A DNA stretch of 64,000 nucleotides. It comes from Robertmurraya kyonggiensis. GTDB lineage: Bacteria; Bacillota; Bacilli; Bacillales; Cytobacillaceae. The position numbers and the translations under genes are program-made. Positions 18,575 to 27,093 of the stretch are shown here, in pieces; the stretch's first letter is position 1, and every line of letters starts with the position of its first letter. Location: assembly GCF_005116465.1 (NCBI RefSeq), contig NZ_SWBM01000004.1, positions 248,001 through 312,000 on the forward strand, given 5' to 3'. The notes under the pieces were generated by a model, which ran no database searches, was not told the origin of the DNA, and saw only the letters and a program-made list of their open reading frames with translations.

Positions 18575-18616
18575 AACAAAAAACAGAGCTGTTTCATATA
18601 TGAAATAGCTCTGCTA
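18575..18616 (-). terminator. Terminator of trmB
   Basis: On the minus strand AGAGCTATTTCAT pairs with ATGAAACAGCTCT and is followed by a T-run. Confidence 0.85.
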
Positions 18617-18656
18617 ATTTTGTTGCTTATATATGTGTTTTTCCAAAAGAGTCGAC

Positions 18657-19295
18657 CTATTGATATTGAACCTCACAGCGATAAATTCGAAAGCCTTTAT
18701 TTGAGAACTTCTCTTCATACTCAGTCATAATGTTTCCTTCAAAATCGCTATTGTGCAAATCTAGACTGACGAATTTTAGCAGCATACCATATTCTGAAAA
18801 ACTCATTAATGAGTATTCAAATAATCCTTGGTTGTCTGTTTTAAAATGGATTTCACCTTTATCAATGAGGATTTCCTCATACAGCTTCAAAAAGGTCTTA
18901 TAGGTTAAACGACGTTTCGCATGTCGAGTTTTTGGCCATGGATCGGAAAAGTTTAAATACACTCGACTGACATCGCCCTTCGCGAAGTACTCTGTTAATT
19001 TTTCTCCATTCACATTTAACAGTCTAAGATTCGGTAAATTCGCTTCTATTAAACGGTCCAGTGCCGTTACAATTACACTTTCAAATAATTCAATCCCGAT
19101 ATAATTAATATGAGGATTGGCTTTGGCCATTTCCGTAATAAAACGACCTTTCCCCGTACCAACCTCAATATGCAGCGGCTGATCGTTTTCAAAAACAGCT
19201 TCCCAATTGCCTTTATATTGTTCAGGAGAAGAGACAACATACTGTGGATGTGACTCCAGCATTTCTCTTGCCCACGGCTTATGTCTTACACGCAT
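18657..19295 (-). CDS. trmB: tRNA (guanine-N7-)-methyltransferase
   Basis: The 212-residue protein shows the TrmB family pattern: SAM-binding [12 protein letters not shown], acidic end IGIELFESV, and the catalytic/tRNA-binding block [16 protein letters not shown], followed by [12 protein letters not shown]. It makes m7G46 in the tRNA variable loop. The frame reaches 19325 but the ATG at 19295 follows AGGGGTG and matches the family N terminus (MRVRHKPWA). Confidence 0.95.
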   Translation of the reverse strand: MRVRHKPWAREMLESHPQYVVSSPEQYKGNWEAVFENDQPLHIEVGTGKGRFITEMAKANPHINYIGIELFESVIVTALDRLIEANLPNLRLLNVNGEKLTEYFAKGDVSRVYLNFSDPWPKTRHAKRRLTYKTFLKLYEEILIDKGEIHFKTDNQGLFEYSLMSFSEYGMLLKFVSLDLHNSDFEGNIMTEYEEKFSNKGFRIYRCEVQYQ

Positions 19296-19387
19296 TTGTA
19301 CACCCCTAAAAAAATATTCATACAAAACAACATATCATGTGTATAAAAAAAGCGCAAGCACCTGTATGACACGATGCATAATCAAGA

Positions 19388-19420
19388 AAAGGAATTCACA
19401 TGCTAGATGTGAATTCCTTT
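19388..19420 (-). terminator. Strong hairpin between trmB and ytzH, probably the ytmP terminator
   Basis: GGAATTCACAT and ATGTGAATTCC form an 11-bp stem over a five-base loop. Read on the minus strand it is followed by TTTTCTT. There is no gap between ytzH and ytmP, so this is the first terminator a ytmP transcript meets, after crossing ytzH antisense. Confidence 0.6.
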
Positions 19421-19452
19421 AAAAATTTGTCCGTATCGAAAGGGTGGTACCA

Positions 19453-19722
19453 ATGCCTCTCAATCAACAAAACCAAGTTGACTTATTAAAAGATATTTTA
19501 AGCAATCATCAATTGGATTGCTGCGGGTCTGTATCCGAACTTGAACAACTAGAACGACTTGTTCAATCTTTAAAAGCAGGTTCTAATCTCAATCCAAATG
19601 TATTAGAGCAAATCCACAATTATAGTCAGAATGGAATACAATCTAACAATTTAGACCAACATATTGAATCGCATCAAGAGCAATTGTCCCAGTGGGTTAG
19701 TGACGTTGACCAGTTCTCTTAA
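19453..19722 (+). CDS. ytzH: YtzH-like small protein
   Basis: The 89-residue acidic, soluble protein matches YtzH in size, position and segments such as QVDLLKDILSNHQLDCCGSV and NYSQNGIQSNNLDQHI. Function is unknown. The frame opens at a GTG at 19444, but that overlaps the ribosome site; ATG at 19453 follows AAAGGGTGG. Its stop overlaps the convergent ytmP stop by four bases. Confidence 0.82.
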   Translation: MPLNQQNQVDLLKDILSNHQLDCCGSVSELEQLERLVQSLKAGSNLNPNVLEQIHNYSQNGIQSNNLDQHIESHQEQLSQWVSDVDQFS

Positions 19723-20501
19723 AAAGTGAGAAGTTCCCCGATAAAATGGAGCGACTTCTCCATTTCTTCGGTCCGCTCTTTATCTTTTAACCATTGAATC
19801 GAATTTAACGTCTGAGCAACAAAATACCATTTCATGCGTAGGCGTAGATGGTCGGTTAATTCAATGCCGTAAAGACGAACCCAATCAATCCATTTATCCT
19901 GTGGAATATACCAATACAGCAACATCCCTAAATCAATTGCTGGGTCTCCAATCATCGCACCGTCCCAGTCGATTAAATACAACTGATCATCTTCCTCTGT
20001 TAAGAGCCAATTGTTATGGTTGACGTCCCCGTGACACACAACCTGAAGATCCGTTGGAATATTCGCAAGTTCATGTTTCAAAAACTGCAAGGAAGACGTG
20101 ACAATTGGGTGAGCAAGTAATTCTTGATCCAATGTTTCCTCAATTGAATAAAGGAGATAATTAGGTTGTAATGGAGATTTTCCCATTCTTTTTAACATAC
20201 CTAAGAGTGGGTCTGAACAATGGATTTTGTGAAGAAGCTTGGCTACCCTTTCATAATTCATTTCAGGGGGCTTAAGCTCTCTTCCCTCTAACCATTGCTG
20301 TGCTGTAATTACATCTCCACTCTCTAATCTTTTTGTCCAAATAAGCTTTGGAACAATTCCTTCTGCTGATAAAACGGCAAGGAATGGAGAGGAATTTCGC
20401 TTTAAGAATAGTCTTTGTCCATCATGCTGTGCAAAAAATGCTTCTCCTGTTGCCCCTCCAGCAGGGACAATTTCCCATTCTTGTCCAAATAAGTGTTCCA
20501 A
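19719..20501 (-). CDS. ytmP: Aminoglycoside-phosphotransferase/choline-kinase-like protein YtmP
   Basis: The 260-residue protein kinase-fold enzyme has the APH family catalytic loop VCHGDVNHNNWLL and the metal-binding LIDWDGAMIGDPAIDLG. The substrate is unknown; members include choline and aminoglycoside kinases, and a resistance role is not implied in this housekeeping context. The start is TTG at 20501, seven bases after AAGGTG. Confidence 0.85.
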   Translation of the reverse strand: MEHLFGQEWEIVPAGGATGEAFFAQHDGQRLFLKRNSSPFLAVLSAEGIVPKLIWTKRLESGDVITAQQWLEGRELKPPEMNYERVAKLLHKIHCSDPLLGMLKRMGKSPLQPNYLLYSIEETLDQELLAHPIVTSSLQFLKHELANIPTDLQVVCHGDVNHNNWLLTEEDDQLYLIDWDGAMIGDPAIDLGMLLYWYIPQDKWIDWVRLYGIELTDHLRLRMKWYFVAQTLNSIQWLKDKERTEEMEKSLHFIGELLTF

Positions 20502-20563
20502 AATTGTTCACCTTCATTTGATGCAATTCAGCTTTGCAAAGTAGAGTACTAAAATCACATAAG

Positions 20564-20612
20564 AATAAAAAAGACAGCTACTGAAGCAAGAACCCAACAA
20601 TAGCTATCTTGT
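20564..20612 (-). terminator. Terminator of the thpR-ytlQ-ytlR cluster
   Basis: On the minus strand AAGATAGCTATTG pairs with CAGTAGCTGTCTT across a 14-base loop, followed by TTTTT. Confidence 0.78.
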
Positions 20613-20732
20613 GTAAACTTCATAATAAAGATACCTAATCAAAAATCGAATCATTGTTAAATACAAATAAGAGCTATTTCATTCAGTAATCTTTTAAATT
20701 TTATCTCCAAATACCATTTATCGTCAAGTACC

Positions 20733-21680
20733 CTATTTATCTATTTCCCTAGTTACTAAAGGTAGAACTTGTGGACAAGCTTGGATACTAACTGGTGTTT
20801 CCCCGATAAATTCGCCATCAGCATGAACAAAAAGTGGATCCTTGGATTCTATGAAAATCTCTTTTCCAAGAAAATTTTTCACTTCTTTCATTCGCTCATG
20901 TCCACCCCAAAATACTGTAATAAAGACAAATAGAAACTTCATTCTTGAAAGATTTTGGACGACCGTGACATTTAATAATCCATCACGAACCGATGCCTTC
21001 GGAGAAATTTTCATTCCTCCACCGTAGTACGGTTGATTGGAGACAGTAACAAACCACGTCTCTTCAAATTTATATTTTTTCCCATCAATGGTCATATTTA
21101 CTACAGTGCGTTTAAACGTAAAAAGCTTTTTCAGAACAAAATAAGCATAAATTAAATTCCCAAGGGAAAACCGATTCATCACTTTTTTTAGTTTTGAATG
21201 GTTCGCTTCTTTTGTAATTAGGGCATCAAATCCTGCCCCCATATTATTCACAAAATAGGTCGTTTTTTCTTCGCTATGTACAATTTCACCTACATCTACT
21301 AATATCGGCTGCAAATCGATTTGTTTTAATAAAAAGTTCGAAGCCGAGAGATGATTTTTCGGAATGCCATAGCCTCTGCTGAAATCATTACCAGAACCTC
21401 CTGGAATAAAACCGACAGAGACATTTTTTGCACCCACAGTTCCATTGATTACTTCATGTAAGGTGCCATCGCCACCAATCACAACAATTACCGCTTTATC
21501 CTCATGCTTGGTTTCCTTGCAAATGGACCTCGCTAGCTCTCTTGCATGTCCAGGATATTCTGTATTAAAAGCCGTATAAGGAATCTGCCTTGATTGCAAC
21601 TCCTTTTCGACATCCAGCCAGACCTTTTTTGAGTAGCCATTTTTTGCTTGAGGATTAATGATTACATATAAATTTTTCAT
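20733..21680 (-). CDS. ytlR: Diacylglycerol kinase-family lipid kinase YtlR
   Basis: The 315-residue protein has the DAGK catalytic motifs IGGDGTLHEV (GGDGT 69-73) and GFIPGGSGNDFSR, and the C-terminal HADGEFIG. Such enzymes phosphorylate diacylglycerol or related lipids at the membrane. The start (MKNLYVIINPQAKNG) matches the nucleotide-binding N terminus. It follows ytlQ with a 15-base gap, so they are likely cotranscribed. Confidence 0.88.
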   Translation of the reverse strand: MKNLYVIINPQAKNGYSKKVWLDVEKELQSRQIPYTAFNTEYPGHARELARSICKETKHEDKAVIVVIGGDGTLHEVINGTVGAKNVSVGFIPGGSGNDFSRGYGIPKNHLSASNFLLKQIDLQPILVDVGEIVHSEEKTTYFVNNMGAGFDALITKEANHSKLKKVMNRFSLGNLIYAYFVLKKLFTFKRTVVNMTIDGKKYKFEETWFVTVSNQPYYGGGMKISPKASVRDGLLNVTVVQNLSRMKFLFVFITVFWGGHERMKEVKNFLGKEIFIESKDPLFVHADGEFIGETPVSIQACPQVLPLVTREIDK

Positions 21681-21695
21681 TCCATCAACCTACAT

Positions 21696-22649
21696 TTATT
21701 CAGATTCTTGTTCAGATTCCGACTCCCATTCAACTCGACGAACACTTGTAGTAAGACAATATTGTAGAAGAGACTGAGCAGCCTTAAGCTGTACATGTTT
21801 TAACGGTGAACGATGTGCTCGCATTTGCTGAAACCATTGTTCATAATTTCGTTTCTCGATCAGTTTTATATCATAAGGCACTGCCGGAAAATCAATATAT
21901 CCGTTCCGAGATAAAACCACTTTATGAACTGGGAGCTCAATTTCGTACATCTTTAAGACTTGTTTCACAATTTTTTCCGTTCTATTTAAGCCTAGTAATG
22001 GATTTAACACCTTTTCTTCCTGCTTTTGATTTCGTTTGGTCCAAAAATGGTCGTTGGAACCTACAAATACTGCTGACTCCTCTTGCTCTAAGAAAGAAAT
22101 ACACCAAATATCAGTTGGCGTAATCACAATTGGCTCAACCTCAACAGGAGCTTTTTTCAACAGAAAAATTGGCTGATACAACACAAGGAACGTGTCCGGA
22201 AACCTTTGTAAAAAATATTTCAGCCGATCATCGTAATAATACTTTTTATTAACATAGGTTTTCTCTGCTAAAGTTGTACTCGCCCACTTCATTTGAAAAT
22301 GAAACAATTGCTCTAAAAAGTGTCGTTTTAGTTCATCCACAGTTGTTGGCCGATGAGTGAAAGAAGGTGCAAAAGTCGATTCTTCTGACTCGACGACTTC
22401 ATCTTGCTCAACTTCCTGTTTTCCTTTCTTCAAGAACCCCTTAATTTTATGTAAAAAAGGTTCCTTTTCCTCATCAAACCACTCTTGTGTCTGTGGTTCT
22501 TCTACTGCTTGTGGAAATCCCCCTTCTTCCCAAGCCCGATGAAGTTTGTCCCATTGCTGCTTTTTCAATCTCACAAAACGAGACGGATATAGAAAAATAT
22601 CCTGTTCGTACCGCGAAACATAATCCTGCAATTTTATTAACTGTCCCAT
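21696..22649 (-). CDS. ytlQ: Conserved protein YtlQ, NERD-like region possible
   Basis: The 317-residue cytoplasmic protein has an acidic linker (about 60-95) and a central beta-rich stretch (IVITPTDIWCISFLEQEE) reminiscent of a NERD nuclease-related domain, though the usual catalytic ExK is not evident (EQE instead). The C terminus is very acidic (ESESEQESE). By position and general similarity it corresponds to YtlQ. Function is unknown. Confidence 0.7.
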   Translation of the reverse strand: MGQLIKLQDYVSRYEQDIFLYPSRFVRLKKQQWDKLHRAWEEGGFPQAVEEPQTQEWFDEEKEPFLHKIKGFLKKGKQEVEQDEVVESEESTFAPSFTHRPTTVDELKRHFLEQLFHFQMKWASTTLAEKTYVNKKYYYDDRLKYFLQRFPDTFLVLYQPIFLLKKAPVEVEPIVITPTDIWCISFLEQEESAVFVGSNDHFWTKRNQKQEEKVLNPLLGLNRTEKIVKQVLKMYEIELPVHKVVLSRNGYIDFPAVPYDIKLIEKRNYEQWFQQMRAHRSPLKHVQLKAAQSLLQYCLTTSVRRVEWESESEQESE

Positions 22650-22673
22650 TTATTATCCATCCTTAAAGAACTA

Positions 22674-23234
22674 CTAGATTAATCTAAATGACTCTACTAC
22701 CTCATATTTTGGCACTTTTACTAAATTTGTCTTATATAAAACAACTTCATTTGCTTGAAATTTAATTGCTTCTTCCACAAAGGGATTCTTTTGAGTAAGG
22801 TTATTATCTGAAAAAGGAGTATTTCCCGTCCACTTTCTCGCTAACGTTATATGTGGATGAAAGGGTCTTGTTTCAAGTTGAAATTCAGCTGTCTGACATG
22901 CATCATAGACTAATTTTCTCAATTTCGATAAACGCTCTTCAGGTTCTGTTCCTGCCCAGAAAATACGTGGTGAGTCCTTTTTTCCAAATACCCCTAAGTG
23001 ATCGATTGTTAACGGAAAAGAATGGCTTTCAGCGAGCATTTCTCTCACAAAATGGAGTGAGGCATGAAGCTGATCCATATTAGCATAGCCTAAGAAAGCC
23101 AAGGTAATATGATAATCCTCTTCGTGAACCCAGCGATCGAAAGGAAACTGATGCCGGTTGCATATCTTCCCTAATTGAAGCTTCACATCGTGAGGCAATT
23201 TCAACGCATAAAAGTAATGTGTCTTCTTTTCCAT
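22674..23234 (-). CDS. thpR: RNA 2',3'-cyclic phosphodiesterase (2H/LigT family)
   Basis: The 186-residue protein has the two HxT motifs of the 2H phosphoesterase superfamily: YHITLAFLG (His42) and PHITLARKW (about residue 132). ThpR/LigT enzymes open cyclic phosphates on RNA ends. The ATG at 23234 follows AAAGGAC; the frame's earlier ATG at 23258 has no site. It is the first gene of a likely thpR-ytlQ-ytlR cluster (B. subtilis ytlP position). Confidence 0.87.
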   Translation of the reverse strand: MEKKTHYFYALKLPHDVKLQLGKICNRHQFPFDRWVHEEDYHITLAFLGYANMDQLHASLHFVREMLAESHSFPLTIDHLGVFGKKDSPRIFWAGTEPEERLSKLRKLVYDACQTAEFQLETRPFHPHITLARKWTGNTPFSDNNLTQKNPFVEEAIKFQANEVVLYKTNLVKVPKYEVVESFRLI

Positions 23235-23324
23235 TATATCGTCCTTTCTGAGAATCATTTACATTATTTTAACAGATATTTTGTTGGAAAGGGACTCGGG
23301 CCAAATGTTTTGTAGTCCGAATAG

Positions 23325-23354
23325 TTGCCCAGAATAGTTTATTTTCGATATGAT
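23325..23354 (+). promoter_or_regulatory. Candidate promoter for the cysteine-synthase-like gene
   Basis: TTGCCC (23325-23330) is 18 bases from TATGAT (23349-23354), about 67 bases before the start codon. Confidence 0.45.
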
Positions 23355-23420
23355 AATAATGAAGAACAACGAATTGGAGGCTTAAGCAAATGCCTCATGT
23401 AATAAAGAGAGGAAGATTTT

Positions 23421-24356
23421 ATGAAAGTCGTTCAAAATATCTCTGATTTAATCGGAGATACGCCACTTGTAAAGCTAAATCGCTTGGCTCCTGAAAATGG
23501 CGCTTCCGTTTATTTAAAGTTGGAATATTTTAACCCAAGTCGCAGTGTCAAGGACCGTGCTGCCTACAATATGATTATTGAAGCAGAAAAGAAGGGACTT
23601 TTAAAAGAAGGCTCCACGATCATCGAGCCAACGAGCGGCAACACTGGAATCGGACTAGCCATGAACGCCGCAGCTCGTGGATATGAAGCAATCCTGGTCA
23701 TGCCAGACACGATGTCACAAGAGAGAATCAATATTTTAAAAGCATATGGTGCAGATGTAGTGTTAACCCCTGGGGATGAAAAAATGCCAGGTTCAATCAA
23801 AAAAGCTGAAGAATTAGCAAAGGAAATTCCAAATAGCTTTATTCCAATGCAATTTGAAAACGCAGCAAACCCCGATGCCCATCGTCAAACAACCGCAGTC
23901 GAAATTATCGAGGCAATGAAGGAAATTGGCAAAGAACTAAAGGCATTTGTTGCAACATCAGGTACAGGTGGAACAATCACAGGAACTGGTGAAGTTTTAA
24001 AGGAACACTATGAGGATATTAAAGTCCACGTGGTCGAGCCTGCTGGTTCGCCTGTGTTATCAGGAGGTCAGCCCGGTAAGCATAAGCTCGTCGGGACAAG
24101 CCCAGGATTTGTACCAGACACCCTAAATCCAAATGTGTACGATGAAATTCACTTGGTCACAGATGAGGATGCTTACGACATTACGCGTCGCCTAGCAAGT
24201 GAAGAAGGGATACTAGTTGGTCCATCTTCTGGTGCAGCTTGCTACACAGCCCTTCAAGTAGCAAAAACATTAGGACCGAATGACGCGGTTGTATGTATGA
24301 CTGCAGACACAGGTGAAAGATACTTATCTACAGATGTTTTTCAATTCCACTCATAA
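23421..24356 (+). CDS. ytkP: Cysteine synthase-like PLP enzyme YtkP
   Basis: The 311-residue fold-type II PLP enzyme has Lys44 in RSVKDRAAYN for the Schiff base, the substrate loop TSGNTG (71-76) and the phosphate-binding GTGGTITG (about 178-185). It matches CysK/CysM-type O-acetylserine sulfhydrylases; in Bacillus YtkP is a CysK paralogue whose physiological substrate is not settled. ATG at 23421 follows GAGAGG. A short upstream frame with its own GGAGG overlaps the start. Confidence 0.88.
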   Translation: MKVVQNISDLIGDTPLVKLNRLAPENGASVYLKLEYFNPSRSVKDRAAYNMIIEAEKKGLLKEGSTIIEPTSGNTGIGLAMNAAARGYEAILVMPDTMSQERINILKAYGADVVLTPGDEKMPGSIKKAEELAKEIPNSFIPMQFENAANPDAHRQTTAVEIIEAMKEIGKELKAFVATSGTGGTITGTGEVLKEHYEDIKVHVVEPAGSPVLSGGQPGKHKLVGTSPGFVPDTLNPNVYDEIHLVTDEDAYDITRRLASEEGILVGPSSGAACYTALQVAKTLGPNDAVVCMTADTGERYLSTDVFQFHS

Positions 24357-24431
24357 AAATAAGAAATCGGCCGTCTGATTTAGGAGTGCCGTTTCTGTGG
24401 AGAAATACATGAAGAAACATAGTAATTACCA

Positions 24432-24464
24432 GACCAAATCTCAGATGATTTGGTCAATTTGTTT
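24432..24464 (+). terminator. Terminator after ytkP
   Basis: GACCAAATC / GATTTGGTC with a six-base loop precedes AATTTGTTT. The same nine-base arms occur after ytqB. Confidence 0.7.
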
Positions 24465-24503
24465 AAAATGAAGTTTTAAGACGACTGTTACTTCCAACGG
24501 GTG

Positions 24504-24536
24504 GCGATAGTCCAAAAAGGATTATCGGCTTTTTTG
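24504..24536 (+). terminator. Second terminator-like hairpin, no obvious gene of its own
   Basis: GCGATAGTCC / GGATTATCGGC around AAAAA is followed by TTTTTT, a good intrinsic terminator about 150 bases after ytkP. No gene lies between it and the previous terminator. The rest of 24357-24614 shows nothing further. Confidence 0.6.
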
Positions 24537-24614
24537 TAGAAGTTATAAAACAAATCTAATAGAAGGATATTTTATCAGAATAAGTAAGATTTTATAATAG
24601 ATTGGAGTTTGTTT

Positions 24615-25496
24615 ATGAAAAAAGTAGTTTTAGCAGGGGGAACAGGCTTCATTGGTGAATATTTTAATAAAAAATTTAAGGAATTAGGATATGAGGTCTA
24701 TATCATATCAAGGCAAAAACAACATATTTCTTGGAAAGATCAAGTAGGGATTATAGAGGCATTAGAGGATAGTGAACTTCTTATTAATCTTGCTGGTAAA
24801 TCTGTGAATTGTAGATACAATGAAGCAAATAAGAATGAAATTATGAATTCAAGGATTCAGACCACTACAATCCTTGGAGAGTCTATACAGGCATGTAATA
24901 ATCCACCTAAAATTTGGATAAACTCCAGTACGGCAACCATTTATCGACACGCAGAGGATCGGCCAATGACAGAGGAAAATGGAGAGATTGGTTCTGGATT
25001 CTCCGTTAATGTTGCAACAAACTGGGAGAAAACCTTCTTTTCCTTTGACTTACCAAAAACGAGACAAATCGCATTACGCATAGCTATTGTATTAGGTAAG
25101 AATGGCGGAGTAATTATGCCTTATCGAAATTTAGTGAAATTGGGACTTGGAGGTGTTCAGGGAACGGGAAACCAAAAGTTTAGCTGGGTACATGTTGAGG
25201 ATTTGTTTCAAATCGTTCTCTTTTTGAAAGATAAAGAAGGTTTAAGTGGTGTTTTTAATTGCTCTTCACCACAACCTGTTAGTAATCGTAAATTGATGGA
25301 AGAACTAAGAAAAACTATGAATGTTCCATTTGGTATACCATCACCCAAATGGATGTTGGAAATTGGCTCATTGCTAATTAAAACTGAAACAGAATTGGTA
25401 TTAAAAAGTCGGTGGGTTCTTCCAGAACGGTTAGAACGTGAAGGTTACACGTTTACCTTTGGAACTCTTGATAAGACCTTGCAAGACATTTTGTAA
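24615..25496 (+). CDS. NAD-dependent epimerase/dehydratase family protein (TIGR01777-like)
   Basis: The 293-residue extended short-chain dehydrogenase has the N-terminal nucleotide loop AGGTGFIGEYF, INLAGKSV, NSSTATIY and a C-terminal extension (ERLEREGYTF) typical of the TIGR01777/YfhF-type subfamily. The catalytic tyrosine context is altered, as is common in this group. The substrate is unknown. ATG at 24615 follows GGAG by seven bases. It is flanked by hairpins and absent from the B. subtilis order as I recall it, so it may be an insertion. Confidence 0.8.
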   Translation: MKKVVLAGGTGFIGEYFNKKFKELGYEVYIISRQKQHISWKDQVGIIEALEDSELLINLAGKSVNCRYNEANKNEIMNSRIQTTTILGESIQACNNPPKIWINSSTATIYRHAEDRPMTEENGEIGSGFSVNVATNWEKTFFSFDLPKTRQIALRIAIVLGKNGGVIMPYRNLVKLGLGGVQGTGNQKFSWVHVEDLFQIVLFLKDKEGLSGVFNCSSPQPVSNRKLMEELRKTMNVPFGIPSPKWMLEIGSLLIKTETELVLKSRWVLPERLEREGYTFTFGTLDKTLQDIL

Positions 25497-25577
25497 ATTG
25501 AGATGTTCTATAAATTAGATTGTGAAGGGTTAAACTTATAACAAACAACTTTAGTTAAACAAGATGACCTAAAGACA

Positions 25578-25605
25578 GACCGCTTGGATTTTTATCCAAG
25601 CGATC
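25578..25605 (-). terminator. Terminator of pepV
   Basis: On the minus strand ATCGCTTGGAT / ATCCAAGCGGT forms a strong stem; the T-tract after it is weak (CTGTCTTT). Confidence 0.65.
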
Positions 25606-25616
25606 TTGTTTGCTAC

Positions 25617-27014
25617 TTATTTCGCCAACTCATAAATCGCTTGAGCATAAATAGCCGTGGCTTTAAGAAGGTCATCAATAATCATATACTCATCTTTTTG
25701 GTGAGCAATGTCTTCTCTTCCTGGGAACAGCGGGCCAAACGCAACACCTGATTTTAATGAGCGGGCATAGGTTCCTCCACCAATTGAAAGAAGCTCGGCT
25801 TTTTCTCCCGTTTGCTCCTCATAGACTTTCTTTAGAGTTTGAACGAGGAAGTCGCTCTCATCCACATGATGTGGCTTAGAATTCGAGAAGTTCTCAATTT
25901 TGAAACCTTCGCCAGCAACCTTGTCCTCAAGCTTCGCCTTTGTTTCTTGTAAGTTTGTTGTGACAGGGTAACGCATGTTAAGTCCTAGCTTTCCTCCAAG
26001 CTCCTTGCTATAAAAAAGCTTCCCAACATTAATCGTTAAATCACCTGTAATATCGTCTGTATAAGCAATTCCTAATCCTTTTCCACGTGAATCCTCAAAA
26101 AAGAATTTTTTCACAAATTGAAAATAGTGTGCAGCCTTTGCATCAATTTCTTCCTCTGCCAGGAATAAGGCTAAAAATAATCCAGCATTTTTCCCTTTGT
26201 TCGGCTCCATTCCGTGAGCAGAAACGCCTTCAACCTCTAAAGTTACTCGTCCGTCTTGCTCTTCAAGTTTACCTACAAGACCTTTTTCTTCTAAAAAGCT
26301 TTCAAAACGTTTATGTAAATCTTTCATTTCCCCTGTTAACACAGCTTTCGCATAATCAGGGACCATATTATGACGTCTTCCCGACTCGAAAGATTCCACC
26401 ACAATCGGGGCATTCAGCTCAAAATCTTGAGCTGTTTGCACTAAATCGTAGTCTGCAATTCCCTTCTCTGCATAAATAATTGGGAAATCGGCATCTGGAG
26501 CAAACCCGAATGATGGCATTTCTTCATTTTCAAAATAATGATCAACACAACGCCAATTGCTTTCTTCATCAGTTCCAATAATCATGCGCACACGACGATT
26601 CAATGGCAAACCAAGGTCCTTTACAATTTTCATTGCATAATAAGCAGCCATTGTCGGTCCTTTGTCATCAATCGCGCCACGAGCAAATATTTTCCCATCA
26701 CGAATCTCAGCTGCATAAGGATCGCTTGTCCAGCCATCTCCCTCAGGAACGACATCGACATGGCAAAGAATGCCCACGAGCTCTTCTCCCTGCCCAAATT
26801 CCAAATGCCCCGCTAAATTGCCTACATTCTTCGCTGTAAATCCATCTTTCTCGCCTAGATCAAGCATGAATTGCAATGCTTCTTTGACCCCTTCTCCAAG
26901 TGGAGCCTCTGGCGTTGTATTTTCTTCATCTAAAAGACTCTTAATTTTCAATAACTCCTGAGTATCTTTTATTATGGCTTCTTTTCTATCAGTAACTTCC
27001 TTCATCCAATCCAT
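25617..27014 (-). CDS. pepV: Dipeptidase PepV (M20 family)
   Basis: The 465-residue protein matches PepV-type Xaa-His dipeptidases: metal ligands in LCHVDVVPEG, catalytic FARGAIDDKGP, the GTDEESNWRC glutamate pair, APDADFP, the lid-domain SAHGMEPNKGKN, and the terminal GGGTYAR and AHQKDEY. It cleaves dipeptides in the cytoplasm using two zinc ions. The ATG at 27014 follows GGAGG by seven bases; the upstream ATG at 27056 has no site. B. subtilis counterpart: ytjP. Confidence 0.93.
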   Translation of the reverse strand: MDWMKEVTDRKEAIIKDTQELLKIKSLLDEENTTPEAPLGEGVKEALQFMLDLGEKDGFTAKNVGNLAGHLEFGQGEELVGILCHVDVVPEGDGWTSDPYAAEIRDGKIFARGAIDDKGPTMAAYYAMKIVKDLGLPLNRRVRMIIGTDEESNWRCVDHYFENEEMPSFGFAPDADFPIIYAEKGIADYDLVQTAQDFELNAPIVVESFESGRRHNMVPDYAKAVLTGEMKDLHKRFESFLEEKGLVGKLEEQDGRVTLEVEGVSAHGMEPNKGKNAGLFLALFLAEEEIDAKAAHYFQFVKKFFFEDSRGKGLGIAYTDDITGDLTINVGKLFYSKELGGKLGLNMRYPVTTNLQETKAKLEDKVAGEGFKIENFSNSKPHHVDESDFLVQTLKKVYEEQTGEKAELLSIGGGTYARSLKSGVAFGPLFPGREDIAHQKDEYMIIDDLLKATAIYAQAIYELAK

Positions 27015-27093
27015 CGTAATTCCTCCAAACATCAATCTATATCTATAATATGGCATATTTCAGGTGAAAAATCGAACTTTGTATCCGCTAATC

